From contig NZ_CP015579.1 in NCBI RefSeq assembly GCF_002163585.1, forward strand, positions 1,054,001 through 1,118,000: a stretch of DNA of 64,000 nucleotides, read 5' to 3'. A program made the translations under genes and the position numbers. The notes beneath the pieces were generated by a model. The model was given only the letters and a program-made list of their open reading frames with translations. It had not been told where the DNA came from and did no database searches. Positions within the stretch are counted from its first letter, which is position 1; every line of letters begins with the position of its first letter. This DNA comes from Tatumella citrea. GTDB lineage: Bacteria; Pseudomonadota; Gammaproteobacteria; Enterobacterales; Enterobacteriaceae. Shown piece after piece: positions 16,906 to 25,667 of the stretch.

Positions 16906-17823
16906 GTGGTGGTTGCACTTATTATTATCTGCGTATTTATTATTAGTGTTTGCTATGCCCATTCACGCGGGAAAGTAAAACAAAAAATTTCCCGACAATT
17001 ATTTGACCATTCGACATTTATGGCACCGGTAAATATATTTATGACCGGATTTTCGTCTCTGCCATCACAACAATCGTGGTTTTCAGATCAAACCTTTCCT
17101 GAGTTACAACCTTTAAAAGAACACTGGCAAACGATTCGTAATGAAGCTATCAGTCTGCAGGATCACATTAAAGCGGCCAGTGGAAATAATGATGCCGGTT
17201 TTAATACTTTCTTTAAACGTGGCTGGAAACGCTTTTATCTGAAATGGTATGGTGACGCTCATCCGTCGGCAGAACAACTCTGTCCGGTGACCACCAGACT
17301 GGTAAATTCCATCCCCGGAATTAAAGCTGCGATGTTTGCTGAATTACCGGCGGGTAGCCACTTAGGTCAACATCGTGATCCTTATGCGGGTTCGGTACGC
17401 TATCACCTGGGATTAGTGACTCCGAACAATGACCAGTGCTTTATTGAGGTCGATGGAGAAAGACGTAGCTGGCGTGATGGTGAAGCCATTATCTTTGATG
17501 AAACCTTTGTCCACCGGGCACAGAATGATACTCAGCAAACACGGATAATTTTATTCTGTGATATTGAACGGCCTATGAAATGGCACTGGGCTCAGGCAGT
17601 TAATCACTGGGTTGGAAAAAATCTCATGTCTGCGGCGGCTTCACCTAATGATGAAAATGACCGGACTGGAGCGATTAACCGGATTTTTAAATACATTAGT
17701 GCTGCTCGTGATGCAGGACAACGTCTGAAAAAGCGCAATCGTAAACTTTACTACGTGCTAAAAAATGGCGTGATTGTACTTATTTTTCTGTGGCTGCTGA
17801 TATCTGTATTCAGACACTGGTAG
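16906..17823 (+). CDS. lpxO: Lipid A hydroxylase LpxO (aspartyl/asparaginyl beta-hydroxylase family)
   Basis: A protein of about 305 residues with an N-terminal membrane anchor (VVALIIICVFIISVCYA), a Fe(II)/2-oxoglutarate hydroxylase domain and a C-terminal membrane segment (VIVLIFLWLLISVF). The iron ligands are H158 and D160 in GQHRDPYAGSVRYHLGL and H205 in FDETFVHRAQ (numbered from the ATG). LpxO adds a 2-hydroxyl to the secondary myristate of lipid A in Salmonella and others; E. coli K-12 lacks it. An ATG at 16900 abuts the AAGG ribosome binding site with no spacing, so the in-frame GTG at 16906 (five-base spacing) is the likelier start. It lies alone between psiF and proC. Confidence 0.87.
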   Translation: MVVALIIICVFIISVCYAHSRGKVKQKISRQLFDHSTFMAPVNIFMTGFSSLPSQQSWFSDQTFPELQPLKEHWQTIRNEAISLQDHIKAASGNNDAGFNTFFKRGWKRFYLKWYGDAHPSAEQLCPVTTRLVNSIPGIKAAMFAELPAGSHLGQHRDPYAGSVRYHLGLVTPNNDQCFIEVDGERRSWRDGEAIIFDETFVHRAQNDTQQTRIILFCDIERPMKWHWAQAVNHWVGKNLMSAAASPNDENDRTGAINRIFKYISAARDAGQRLKKRNRKLYYVLKNGVIVLIFLWLLISVFRHW

Positions 17824-17837
17824 CACTGATATGCGGA

Positions 17838-17858
17838 GTTCCGGCCTTAGGCCGGAAC
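17838..17858. terminator. Convergent hairpin between lpxO and proC
   Basis: GTTCCGGCC and GGCCGGAAC form a perfect 9-bp stem around a TTA loop between convergent genes. No T run on either side. Confidence 0.55.
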
Positions 17859-17869
17859 CTGCGAAAGAT

Positions 17870-18682
17870 TTACTTTTTGCTTAAAAATTCTGATTTTTCC
17901 ATGCATTTTTGCATAGCCAGCATAACCGCTGAGCGGAACCCCTGGCTTTCCAGAGTCTGTACGGCTTCAATCGTAGTACCGCCTGGCGAACAAACATTGT
18001 CTTTTAACTGTGCGGGATGCAGTCCGGTTTCCAGCACCATCTGTGCAGCCCCTTTCACTGCCTGAGCAGCAAATTCGTAAGCCTGTTTTCTGGGCATTCC
18101 ACCCAGAACTGCAGCATCAGCCATCGCTTCAATCAGCATAAAAATATATGCAGGGGAGGAGCCGCTTACCCCGACCACTGAATGGATTAAATATTCGCTA
18201 ACCAGCCCGGCTTTACCGAAACTCTGGAAGATTTCTAATACGATTGCAGTTTCATCGGCGGTGACCAGAGCATTGGGTGTGACAGAACTCATGCCTTCAC
18301 CCACTAATGCCGGGGTATTAGGCATCACGCGAATAATTTTCCGTGAATCACCCAGGACACCAGATAAAGTTTCCAGGGTAACCCCTGCCGCAATGGAAAC
18401 GACCAGAGTCTCTTTTTTGATCTGCCCGGCAATATCGCTCAATACTTTGCTGATCACATTGGGTTTGACTGCAGCAACCAGAATATCTACCGCACCGGCC
18501 AGCGATTCCGGGCTTTCAGCAGCATTCAGACCATATTTTTCCGCCATTTCCTGGTTGGTTGCGCTTTTACGATCGAATATCCAGATATTTTCCGGTGCAA
18601 TGACCTGGCTTTTCACAATGCCGTTAACGATTGCTTTGGTCATATTGCCACAGCCGATAAAACCAATTTTTTTGTTGAGCAT
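17870..18682 (-). CDS. proC: Pyrroline-5-carboxylate reductase
   Basis: A 270-residue enzyme catalysing the last step of proline synthesis, reducing 1-pyrroline-5-carboxylate with NADPH. The N-terminal Rossmann motif is IGFIGCGNMTKAIVNGIV. The family signature near residue 160-185 is GVSGSSPAYIFMLIEAMADA, and the oligomerisation domain contains GLHPAQLKDNVCSPGGTTIE. The ATG is preceded by AAAGGACAGGTA. It is divergent from yaiI, as in E. coli. Confidence 0.97.
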   Translation of the reverse strand: MLNKKIGFIGCGNMTKAIVNGIVKSQVIAPENIWIFDRKSATNQEMAEKYGLNAAESPESLAGAVDILVAAVKPNVISKVLSDIAGQIKKETLVVSIAAGVTLETLSGVLGDSRKIIRVMPNTPALVGEGMSSVTPNALVTADETAIVLEIFQSFGKAGLVSEYLIHSVVGVSGSSPAYIFMLIEAMADAAVLGGMPRKQAYEFAAQAVKGAAQMVLETGLHPAQLKDNVCSPGGTTIEAVQTLESQGFRSAVMLAMQKCMEKSEFLSKK

Positions 18683-18812
18683 TACCTGTCCTTTGTTGGT
18701 GTCAGAAAATTAATTGAGTATCTGATATCACCCTGACAACACGGAGATAAATAGTTGTTCTCCGTCGGCATAATAGTTCACAATTCGGGTTTAGTCCCTG
18801 GCAGGAATGATT

Positions 18813-19256
18813 ATGGCTATCTGGGTTGACGCAGACGCTTGTCCGACAGTAATCAAAGAAATACTTTATCGTGCGGCAGAAAGAACGCAAACACATATTA
18901 CTTTTGTCGCTAACCAGTCACTGCGGTTGCCTCCGTCACCCTGGCTGCACAGTTTACGGGTCGCTGCCGGGTTTGACGTGGCGGATAACGAAATTGTCCA
19001 GCGGGCTATGGCCGGAGATTTAGTGATCACAGCTGATATCCCACTGGCGGCTGAAGTGCTGGAAAAAGGGGCTGCAGCGCTCAATCCAAGAGGAGAGCGT
19101 TATTCTCCGGCTACCATCCGTGAACGTTTAACCATGCGCGATTTTATGGACACGCTACGGGCCAGCGGGATTGCATCAGGCGGGCCACCGGCTCTTAATC
19201 AGAAAGACCGGCAGTTATTTGCTAATGAACTGGATAAATGGTTCAGGCAGCGCTGA
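18813..19256 (+). CDS. yaiI: YaiI, DUF188/YqxD family protein
   Basis: A 147-residue protein of the UPF0178 (DUF188) family with a PIN-like fold. [20 protein letters not shown] and [20 protein letters not shown] are diagnostic. Function unknown; the acidic DADAC motif suggests a nuclease-like metal site. An ATG two codons earlier is possible; 18813 matches the E. coli start and has AGGAA at suitable spacing. Confidence 0.93.
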   Translation: MAIWVDADACPTVIKEILYRAAERTQTHITFVANQSLRLPPSPWLHSLRVAAGFDVADNEIVQRAMAGDLVITADIPLAAEVLEKGAAALNPRGERYSPATIRERLTMRDFMDTLRASGIASGGPPALNQKDRQLFANELDKWFRQR

Positions 19257-19272
19257 GGCTGCCTGAACTTTT
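19241..19272. terminator. Convergent terminator between yaiI and the DUF2076 gene
   Basis: GTTCAGGCAGC and GCTGCCTGAAC form an 11-bp perfect stem with a 6-base loop, followed by TTTT. The stem includes the yaiI stop codon. Confidence 0.75.
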
Positions 19273-19283
19273 AGTGGGGGCGA

Positions 19284-19985
19284 TTACAGGAAGCTGTCAT
19301 CGTCATCGTTGAAGTTATTGTCGCCAAAGAAGCTGTCAAATCCGCCACCATTATTATTATCATCCCAGCGATTATCATCCGCCGGAAGGCCGTTATCCCC
19401 GTAATTAAACGTATCCAGGTTCTGGTTAAAATCCGGGGTCTGCGTTGGAGTTTCGTTAATAATATTCACGATCTCTTCGGGCTGAGAGTGGTGGAACATG
19501 CTGGTCAGCATATCAGCCAGCACAACCCCACCAGCGACACCTGCTGCCGTTTGCAATGCCCCGCCCAGAAAGCCGGTACCGCGTGCTGCTGCAGGAGGAG
19601 CGTTATAGGTAGGTTGTTGCGAAGGTGCCTGCTGAGGTTGTTGCTGATTTCCCCACGCAGAAGATTGCTGTGGTTCCGGCTGACGCGGCTGAGAATTACC
19701 GCCACCAAACAAACCTGCCAGGAACCCGCCACTGCTTTGTTGTGGCTGCTGTTGCTGTTGCTGCTGAATCCGTGTTTCCAGTTCAGAAACCCGGTCATTG
19801 AGTTTTTTCATTGCGGCTTCCTGAATGATCAGGGCTTGTGACATATAGTAAGCCGCCGCCGGCTGATTTTGCAGATGGCTTTTAATCAACTGTTCTGCCG
19901 CAGGATCCCGCGGGCCGGTTTGGCTTTCAGCCTGTTGTAAACGGCTAAACAGACCATCAATCAATTTTTGTTCTTCGCTCTGCAT
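19284..19985 (-). CDS. DUF2076 domain protein, glutamine-rich
   Basis: A 233-residue protein of the DUF2076 family. The N-terminus MQSEEQKLIDGLFSRLQQAE and AAYYMSQALIIQEAAMKKLN form the conserved helical part; then come a seven-glutamine stretch, Gly/Gln/Pro-rich linkers, a short hydrophobic segment AAGVAGGVVLADMLTSMF, and an Asp/Asn-rich tail ending FNDDDDSFL. The family is annotated as a putative periplasmic ligand-binding sensor, but no signal peptide is present and the role is not established. ATG 19985 follows GAGGTTTCACC. It is divergent from aroL. Confidence 0.85.
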   Translation of the reverse strand: MQSEEQKLIDGLFSRLQQAESQTGPRDPAAEQLIKSHLQNQPAAAYYMSQALIIQEAAMKKLNDRVSELETRIQQQQQQQPQQSSGGFLAGLFGGGNSQPRQPEPQQSSAWGNQQQPQQAPSQQPTYNAPPAAARGTGFLGGALQTAAGVAGGVVLADMLTSMFHHSQPEEIVNIINETPTQTPDFNQNLDTFNYGDNGLPADDNRWDDNNNGGGFDSFFGDNNFNDDDDSFL

Positions 19986-20347
19986 GGTGAAACCTCTCAT
20001 CATCTTTAATGTCATTATCCTCTGAAGTTCAGGGATAATGGTTGTGACATTTTGTTACAAAATGACCCCGGCAGTTGTCACAGGTGTCACCGGAGCCCTG
20101 AAATTATGATACTGTTGACTGAATCTGGCAAAATCCCGTTTCAGCTCTCTATATATGGGGGTGCTGCCAGCTAAAGTAAACGTAATCGCGGTAAAAAAAT
20201 ATTGCGGTCGGCCTGAAGTGGCGCGGACTGGCGTATTTAGCGCGTTTAACCGCTGTCTTCAGGTGGCTGTCGACGCTATTTCCGGTTATCATGCATACGT
20301 TTTATATTCAGTCTCTTTATAATTATCCCGGCGGAGGATCGGCCTTT
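19986..20347. other. 362-base divergent region between the DUF2076 gene and aroL
   Basis: Contains a palindrome at 20048-20064 and GC-rich sequence around 20220-20270. I looked for TyrR boxes (TGTAAA-N6-TTTACA) and a trp operator, which regulate aroL in E. coli, and see neither. The in-frame extension of aroL to 20291 has no support. Confidence 0.4.
20048..20064. promoter_or_regulatory. 17-base palindrome, possible operator
   Basis: CATTTTGT-T-ACAAAATG is a perfect inverted repeat with one central base, 63 bases before the DUF2076 gene start. No known regulator is assigned. Confidence 0.4.
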
Positions 20348-20872
20348 ATGTCATTACCCATCTATCTGATAGGTGCCCGGGGTTGTGGAAAAACAACCAT
20401 CGGACATCTGTTATCACAGACATTGGGCTATGCATTCCATGATACGGACCATCATTTGCAATCGTCACTGCAGTGTACCATTGCACAAATTGTTGCCGAG
20501 CAGGGATGGGACAGTTTTCGAAGTAAAGAATCTGAATCGCTGGTGGCGGTAACTGCTGAGTCATCAGTGGTTGCGACCGGAGGCGGGATTATACTGCGCC
20601 AGGAAAATCGCCAGTTTATGCGTGACCATGGTCGGGTATTCTGGCTGAGCGTTGAACCGGGAGAGCTGGCCAAGCGCCTGAGTGCTGACCCCGAAACCGA
20701 ACAGCGTCCTACACTGACCGGCCGGCCGATCACCGAAGAGATGAGTGATATCCTTAAAGTCAGAAGTCCGCTCTATTCTGCTACTGCTCATCATATTATT
20801 GATGCTTCCCGCGCGCCGCAGGAAGTTGTCAGCAATATTCTGCAGGTTTTATCACAGCAGCGTGCCGGGTAA
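20348..20872 (+). CDS. aroL: Shikimate kinase II
   Basis: A 174-residue shikimate kinase, which phosphorylates shikimate in the chorismate pathway. The P-loop is GARGCGKTT at residues 9-17; DTDHHLQ (Asp for shikimate binding), VVATGGGIIL and RPTLTGRPITEEM (lid region) follow. Length and sequence fit AroL rather than AroK. ATG 20348 has GGCGGAGGATCGG upstream. yaiA and aroM, which follow aroL in E. coli, are absent; an ABC transporter operon converges on it instead. Confidence 0.95.
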   Translation: MSLPIYLIGARGCGKTTIGHLLSQTLGYAFHDTDHHLQSSLQCTIAQIVAEQGWDSFRSKESESLVAVTAESSVVATGGGIILRQENRQFMRDHGRVFWLSVEPGELAKRLSADPETEQRPTLTGRPITEEMSDILKVRSPLYSATAHHIIDASRAPQEVVSNILQVLSQQRAG

Positions 20873-20887
20873 TATTCCCGGCACCAT

Positions 20888-21577
20888 TCATACCCACTGA
20901 CGACGGCTTTTTTGCCAGCGTTTTGTCAGCAATTCCAGACCTAAGCACAACAGATAATAGACAGCACCGGTGAACACGAAAATAGCCACCGGGTAAATCT
21001 GTACGCGGTTATTTACCTGCCCGGCCAGTGTGGTCAGTTCCGGGACATTGACGATAAAAGCCAGCGAAGTATCTTTTAACAGGCTGATAAAGATACCTGT
21101 CAGCGAAGGCAGGATATTTCTGAGTACCTGAGGCAGCAAAATGTACCAGAGGGTCGCTGCCGTTCCGAAACCCTGTGCCCGTGCCGCTTCCGACTGACCG
21201 GCAGGCAATGCAGCCAGTCCGGAAAGCACGCTATGCATCACTGACGCGGAAGTGAACCAGGCCAGCGCCAGGGTTACTGTTAATGGTCCCGGAATTTCGA
21301 TACCACTCAGCATCGGTAGCAGATACCACAACCAGAAAATCACAAATATCAGTGGAATACCGCGAATCAGATCAGCCCAGATAAACAGTAATCTGCGCCA
21401 GCTGACGGAGCCGTAGTTCGCACTGGCAGCCAACAGGATCCCCAGCGGTAAAGCCAGAAGGGCAGCACCGGCTGCCATCAGCAGAGTCAGTAATACGCCC
21501 CCCGGAGTTCCCTGGGCAGTCTGTCCCCACAGTAAATATCCCAGATTATCGGTAATCACCGAAATTTCAGCGTTCAT
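20888..21577 (-). CDS. Polar amino acid ABC transporter permease (distal)
   Basis: A 229-residue HisM/GlnP-type inner membrane permease. The coupling-helix signature (EAA loop) is QSEAARAQGFGTAATLWYILLPQVLRN, preceded by WADLIRGIPLIFVIFWLWY. Five membrane segments are expected. ATG 21577 overlaps the end of the upstream permease gene by 11 bases; the longer frame to 21688 lies inside that gene and is not used. Last gene of the four-gene importer operon. Confidence 0.93.
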   Translation of the reverse strand: MNAEISVITDNLGYLLWGQTAQGTPGGVLLTLLMAAGAALLALPLGILLAASANYGSVSWRRLLFIWADLIRGIPLIFVIFWLWYLLPMLSGIEIPGPLTVTLALAWFTSASVMHSVLSGLAALPAGQSEAARAQGFGTAATLWYILLPQVLRNILPSLTGIFISLLKDTSLAFIVNVPELTTLAGQVNNRVQIYPVAIFVFTGAVYYLLCLGLELLTKRWQKSRRQWV

Positions 21578-22355
21578 CAGGTTCACTCTCAGGCAGAACA
21601 GAAACGGTGGCAGGGCGGTGAGCAATTGGGCGGCTAAATGTCTTACGCCCCAGTGCTCCCAGAGCACTACCAAGCAGTAACCCGACAACCAGATAGATAG
21701 CGGACCCTACCGCAAATGCTTCCAGAGCATGCGCGTTGTAGCTTTCAATCTGCCTGACCTGATAAGTCAGTTCTGCAAAACCAATGGCGCTGGCCAGTGA
21801 GGAAAGTTTCATCAGATTCAGGTACTGCCCGACTATCGGCTGCCAGGCATTGCTTAATGCCTGCGGCAGGATAATCCATCGCAACAGTATCCAGCCGCGA
21901 AATCCCTGAACCAGTGCTGCTTCATGTTGCCCGCGTGAAATAGCGCGAATCCCGGATTCTACCTCGCCCAGCAGAAATGCCGATCCAAACACCGCCAGCC
22001 CCCAGGCCGAACAGATAAATTCCGGTGTCAGCCACCAGACGTTACCTGGCAAAACCGACCAGGGATAAACATTATTCACCACCGCTTTCCAGTCGGCGGG
22101 CAGTAAATTCCATGCTGCAAAATACCAGAACAGCAGTTGTACCAGGATTGGAGTGTTGCGAAACAGCAAAACCCAGACAGCCACAATAGCCTGCGCCGGG
22201 CGAAACTGGCTGAGCTGCAAGGCGAGTAACAGTATTGCCAGCACTGTGGCCAGAATGCAGCCAGCGAGCGTGACCCACACCGTGGTAAGAAAACCGGAAA
22301 TGATCCACTGCAGTGGTTGCCCGGAAAGCACGCCGTGCCAGTCTAAATGAATCAT
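21567..22355 (-). CDS. Polar amino acid ABC transporter permease (proximal)
   Basis: A 262-residue permease with the FRNTPILVQLLFWYF motif typical of the HisMQ/GltJ class and the EAA loop GQHEAALVQGFRGWILLRWIILPQ. The ATG overlaps the stop of the upstream ATPase gene by four bases (ATGA), indicating translational coupling. Together with the second permease it would form the membrane channel for amino acid uptake. Confidence 0.94.
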   Translation of the reverse strand: MIHLDWHGVLSGQPLQWIISGFLTTVWVTLAGCILATVLAILLLALQLSQFRPAQAIVAVWVLLFRNTPILVQLLFWYFAAWNLLPADWKAVVNNVYPWSVLPGNVWWLTPEFICSAWGLAVFGSAFLLGEVESGIRAISRGQHEAALVQGFRGWILLRWIILPQALSNAWQPIVGQYLNLMKLSSLASAIGFAELTYQVRQIESYNAHALEAFAVGSAIYLVVGLLLGSALGALGRKTFSRPIAHRPATVSVLPESEPDER

Positions 22356-23164
22356 AGTGGTTCTGATTCCTGATGCAGAGGATTAAGAACTTTTTGCAAA
22401 AAGCGTTGTGCCCGTGGATGCTCAGGAGCCCTGAAAAAATCTCCGGGATGGCTGTTCTCCAGAATCTGTCCCTGGTCGATAAACACAATCCGGTCGGCAA
22501 TCTCTCTGGCAAACTGCATTTCATGGGTGACGACCAGAAGCGTAATACCACTGTGAGCCAGTTGCTTCATCACCAGTAACACTTCACCAATCATTTCCGG
22601 GTCAAGTGCTGAGGTAGGCTCATCAAACAGTAATATTTTCGGTTCTGAGGATAGTGCCCGCGCGATAGCGACCCTTTGCTGCTGACCGCCGGAGAGCTGT
22701 GCAGGGAAGTGGTCTGCTTTATCTTCCAGACCGACCTGCTTCAGTAAGCTTACCGCCCGTTGTCTGGCCTGCTCAGGAGTCTGGCGGTGAATTTTCTCCA
22801 GAGCCAGTGTGATATTTTGCAGTGCTGTCAGATGTGGGTAGAGGTTAAATTGCTGAAAAACAAAACCTATCTGCTGACGCAGGTCCTGCAGGGCCCGACC
22901 TTTCAGAGTACTGACCGGTTGTTGATCAATATAGATCTCGCCGCTGGTAATGGACTCCAGCTGATTGACCAGACGGATAAGGGTCGATTTTCCGGAACCT
23001 GAAGGCCCAAGGATGGCGATAACTTCCCCTGCATTGACCGACAAATCGATACTATTAAGCACCTGATGGCTGGCATAACTTTTGCTGACCTGGCGAAAAA
23101 GGATCTGTGCCTGTTGCGATGAACTGTCCGCCGTAGCGGCGGACAGAGATGAGTGAGCTGACAT
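22352..23164 (-). CDS. Polar amino acid ABC transporter ATPase
   Basis: A 270-residue ABC ATPase of the GlnQ/GltL type. Walker A is GPSGSGKST (53-61), the Q-loop region is IGFVFQQFNLYPHLT, the signature is LSGGQQQRVAIARAL, Walker B is ILLFDEPTSALDPE and the H-loop is VTHEMQFA. The N-terminal ~20 residues are Ser/Ala/Gln-rich and outside the fold. ATG 23164 lies one base after the stop of the binding-protein gene; the frame extending to 23329 runs inside that gene and is rejected. Confidence 0.95.
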   Translation of the reverse strand: MSAHSSLSAATADSSSQQAQILFRQVSKSYASHQVLNSIDLSVNAGEVIAILGPSGSGKSTLIRLVNQLESITSGEIYIDQQPVSTLKGRALQDLRQQIGFVFQQFNLYPHLTALQNITLALEKIHRQTPEQARQRAVSLLKQVGLEDKADHFPAQLSGGQQQRVAIARALSSEPKILLFDEPTSALDPEMIGEVLLVMKQLAHSGITLLVVTHEMQFAREIADRIVFIDQGQILENSHPGDFFRAPEHPRAQRFLQKVLNPLHQESEPL

Positions 23165-23165
23165 A

Positions 23166-23996
23166 TCAGTTGGCTTTAATAGTAAAATTACGCGGCTGAG
23201 GAGCCGGAGTGCCCGGACCGAACCAGCGGTTATAGATGGCCGCTGCCTCACCACTTTTCTCCAGACTGACCAGTTCGTCATTGACTGCATTGAGCAGAGC
23301 TGGCTGATTTTTAGAAACCCCGACACCAATTTCTTCTTTACTCAGCAGGTCAGGCAGGATTTTAAATTTCTGTTTATCAGGAGCTTCTGCCAGGAGTCCG
23401 GCCAGAATCGTACTGTCCTGAGTAATCGCCTGCACATTACCGTTGCGCAGGGCAGTTAATGCCAGCGGAATATCATCATAAGCCAGCACACGCGCTTGCG
23501 GGAAACGCTGATGCAGAGCCTGTTCACCGGTAGTCCCTTTTACTGCGCCTATCCGGTCTTTACTGTAACTTTCCAGAGAGTTTCCGGAACTGGCGGGCAC
23601 CAGAAACTGCTGGCCGGTCACAAAATAAGGGGTTGAAAAGTCCACCACCTGCGCCCGCTCAGGAGTAATGGTAATATCGGCCACAATCAGGTCTGCTTTA
23701 CCGGACTGCAACAGCGGAATACGGTTGGCCGGGTTGGTGGCGACCAGTTGTAATTTAACTCCCCAGGCTTTGGCCAGTGCTTTAGCAAAATCGATATCGT
23801 AACCAACCAGTTCATGAGTCTTAGGATCGATCGATCCAAACGGTGGATTGGCATCAAAAGTGGCAACCCTTACCACTCCGGCTTTTTTAATATCCGCTAA
23901 TTGATCTGCATGAGCTGCAGAAATGGCCAGGCTATTCAGCGCCAGCAGGCTAAGTGCAAAAATCGCTTTTTTTCCGTTAGTTAGCGTCACAGTCAT
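23166..23996 (-). CDS. Polar amino acid ABC transporter periplasmic binding protein
   Basis: A 276-residue family 3 solute-binding protein. The signal peptide is about 30 residues (cleavage after SAAHA). The mature part has VRVATFDANPPFGSID, ELVGYDIDFAKALAKAWGV, ADLIVADITITPERAQVVDF and NGNVQAITQDSTILAGLL. It is first in a binding protein-ATPase-permease-permease operon. The family transports polar amino acids; I cannot assign the ligand. This operon is not in the corresponding place in E. coli. Confidence 0.94.
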   Translation of the reverse strand: MTVTLTNGKKAIFALSLLALNSLAISAAHADQLADIKKAGVVRVATFDANPPFGSIDPKTHELVGYDIDFAKALAKAWGVKLQLVATNPANRIPLLQSGKADLIVADITITPERAQVVDFSTPYFVTGQQFLVPASSGNSLESYSKDRIGAVKGTTGEQALHQRFPQARVLAYDDIPLALTALRNGNVQAITQDSTILAGLLAEAPDKQKFKILPDLLSKEEIGVGVSKNQPALLNAVNDELVSLEKSGEAAAIYNRWFGPGTPAPQPRNFTIKAN

Positions 23997-24275
23997 CGTA
24001 CCCCCGGGAGATTATTATCATCATTTGTTGTCTGATAACTACGCTCCCATAAATTCGCACCATCTCAAAATTCATAAAAATGCTTATCTATAAGAAAAAT
24101 GTATTAAAGAGAATTTGCGCAGGGAAACTGCCTGAATCCGGGGGAAACTGCTCTGTGGTGAAACCCGCACAGCGTAATTCATTAAGCTGATGATCGGTCT
24201 GATTATTTACGTGACAAGTTGATTGCACTGCTTTTACACTGTCAGAAACACCCTGCTGACTAATAAGGAATCTGC

Positions 24276-24560
24276 ATGCTGAAGTCTAATGAGTACTTTG
24301 AAGGTAAAGTGAAGTCGATTGGTTTTGAAAATTCGCTGTCCGGGGTTTCTTCGGTCGGGGTTATGTCTGCAGGTGAGTACACTTTTGGCACCGGAAAGCC
24401 GGAAGAAATGACGGTTGTCAGCGGGTCGCTGAAAGTTTTACTGCCAGGTGAAACCGAATGGCGCTGGTATGAAGCCGGTCAGGTATTTAATGTCCCGGGC
24501 AACAGCGAATTCTATTTACAGGTTGCGGAAGACAGCGCTTACCTGTGCCGTTACCTGTAA
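24276..24560 (+). CDS. ppnP: Pyrimidine/purine nucleoside phosphorylase PpnP
   Basis: A 94-residue cupin protein (formerly YaiE). [19 protein letters not shown] and [24 protein letters not shown] match E. coli PpnP throughout. The enzyme phosphorolyses several nucleosides to base and ribose-1-phosphate. AATAAGGAATCTGC is the ribosome binding region. It converges with rdgC, the same neighbourhood as in E. coli. Confidence 0.95.
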   Translation: MLKSNEYFEGKVKSIGFENSLSGVSSVGVMSAGEYTFGTGKPEEMTVVSGSLKVLLPGETEWRWYEAGQVFNVPGNSEFYLQVAEDSAYLCRYL

Positions 24561-24566
24561 CGGATT

Positions 24567-24596
24567 TTCCATGCTCTGCGAATGCAGAGCATGGAA
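24567..24596. terminator. Convergent hairpin between ppnP and rdgC
   Basis: TTCCATGCTCTGC and GCAGAGCATGGAA form a perfect 13-bp stem with a GAAT loop. No T run on either strand. Confidence 0.65.
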
Positions 24597-24601
24597 GCCT
24601 G

Positions 24602-25513
24602 TTATTGCTGTGCTTCGCCACCCAACGCGGCAACCAGGGCTTCTGTAAACGCCGCCAGTTCTCCTGTCATCAGCACAAAATCCGCATCAAAACGTAATGC
24701 CGGATCTTCACGATCAATATCGTCGTTCTGTTCACGCAGTGTATCGCTGAACTTTAGTCGTTTGACGGTACCGTCATCGCAGACGATAAACTGCAGACGT
24801 TCCTGCCAGTCCAGAGCCAGTTTGGTCACTCTTTTTCCTGCTTCGATGTGATGAGCAATTTCATCGCTGACCAGTACCTGTTTCTTACAACGAATCACTC
24901 CGCCTTCTTCCAGGGTAGATTTCAGCTCTGCTTCGTCCAGCAGGGCAAACCCTCCGGGCAGACTGCCGGAACGGACCCATTCGGTTAGTGTCAGTTCAAC
25001 CGGCGTTTCCAGCGCGAGTGGCACCACGGGTAATGATCCCAGGCTTTTTCGTAACAGTGCCAGTAAATCTTCAGATTTTTTGGCACTGGCGCTGTCAGTC
25101 ATAATCAGCTGATGCTGAGTGTCAATCCACAACCAGGTCTGGCTGTAGCGGCTGAAAGCCCGTGGCAACAGGCTATGAATAACCTCATCTTTCAGAGAAT
25201 CTTTTTCGGTTTTTTTCAGTTTCCGTTGCTGTTCGGCTTCCAGACGACTGATTTTGGCCTCAAGTGCCTGTTTAATTACCGGCGAAGGCAGGATTTTTTC
25301 TTCTTTGCGGGCACATAACAACATCTGACCATTACTGAAATGCACCAGCGAATCGGTCTGGTTATTCAGTGGCGGGACCCAGCCGGTTTTCATCTGATCC
25401 TGGCTTCCGCAGGGGGTAAAACTGCACGCGCTCAGTTGTTTCTCCATATCGTCTGCAGACAGCGGGATTTCCCGACTAAGACGATAAACCATCATATTTT
25501 TAAACCACAGCAT
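24602..25513 (-). CDS. rdgC: Recombination-associated protein RdgC
   Basis: A 303-residue DNA-binding protein that forms a ring around DNA and modulates RecA. The N-terminus [20 protein letters not shown] and the body segments [18 protein letters not shown] and [21 protein letters not shown] match the family, and the length is that of E. coli RdgC (303). It is located next to ppnP, as expected. Confidence 0.96.
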   Translation of the reverse strand: MLWFKNMMVYRLSREIPLSADDMEKQLSACSFTPCGSQDQMKTGWVPPLNNQTDSLVHFSNGQMLLCARKEEKILPSPVIKQALEAKISRLEAEQQRKLKKTEKDSLKDEVIHSLLPRAFSRYSQTWLWIDTQHQLIMTDSASAKKSEDLLALLRKSLGSLPVVPLALETPVELTLTEWVRSGSLPGGFALLDEAELKSTLEEGGVIRCKKQVLVSDEIAHHIEAGKRVTKLALDWQERLQFIVCDDGTVKRLKFSDTLREQNDDIDREDPALRFDADFVLMTGELAAFTEALVAALGGEAQQ

Positions 25514-25629
25514 CTGAATTCCTTAAGCCAGCATTGTCCGGGATAGCGGGGGAGATGATACCCAATCGTTGAGCGCGTTTCAGCATTCGCGGTAATAAAT
25601 GAGAGAAACTTACATGGAAAAGGGAAAGG

Positions 25630-25657
25630 ACGTGGCAGGAAAGGCTTCCTGCCACGT
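25630..25657 (-). terminator. Hairpin after the ethanolamine-type permease gene
   Basis: ACGTGGCAGGAA and TTCCTGCCACGT form a perfect 12-bp stem with an AGGC loop just after the permease stop. On the minus strand CCTTTCCCTTTT follows, an interrupted T-rich tract. Confidence 0.7.
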
Positions 25658-25667
25658 TGGACTCTGT

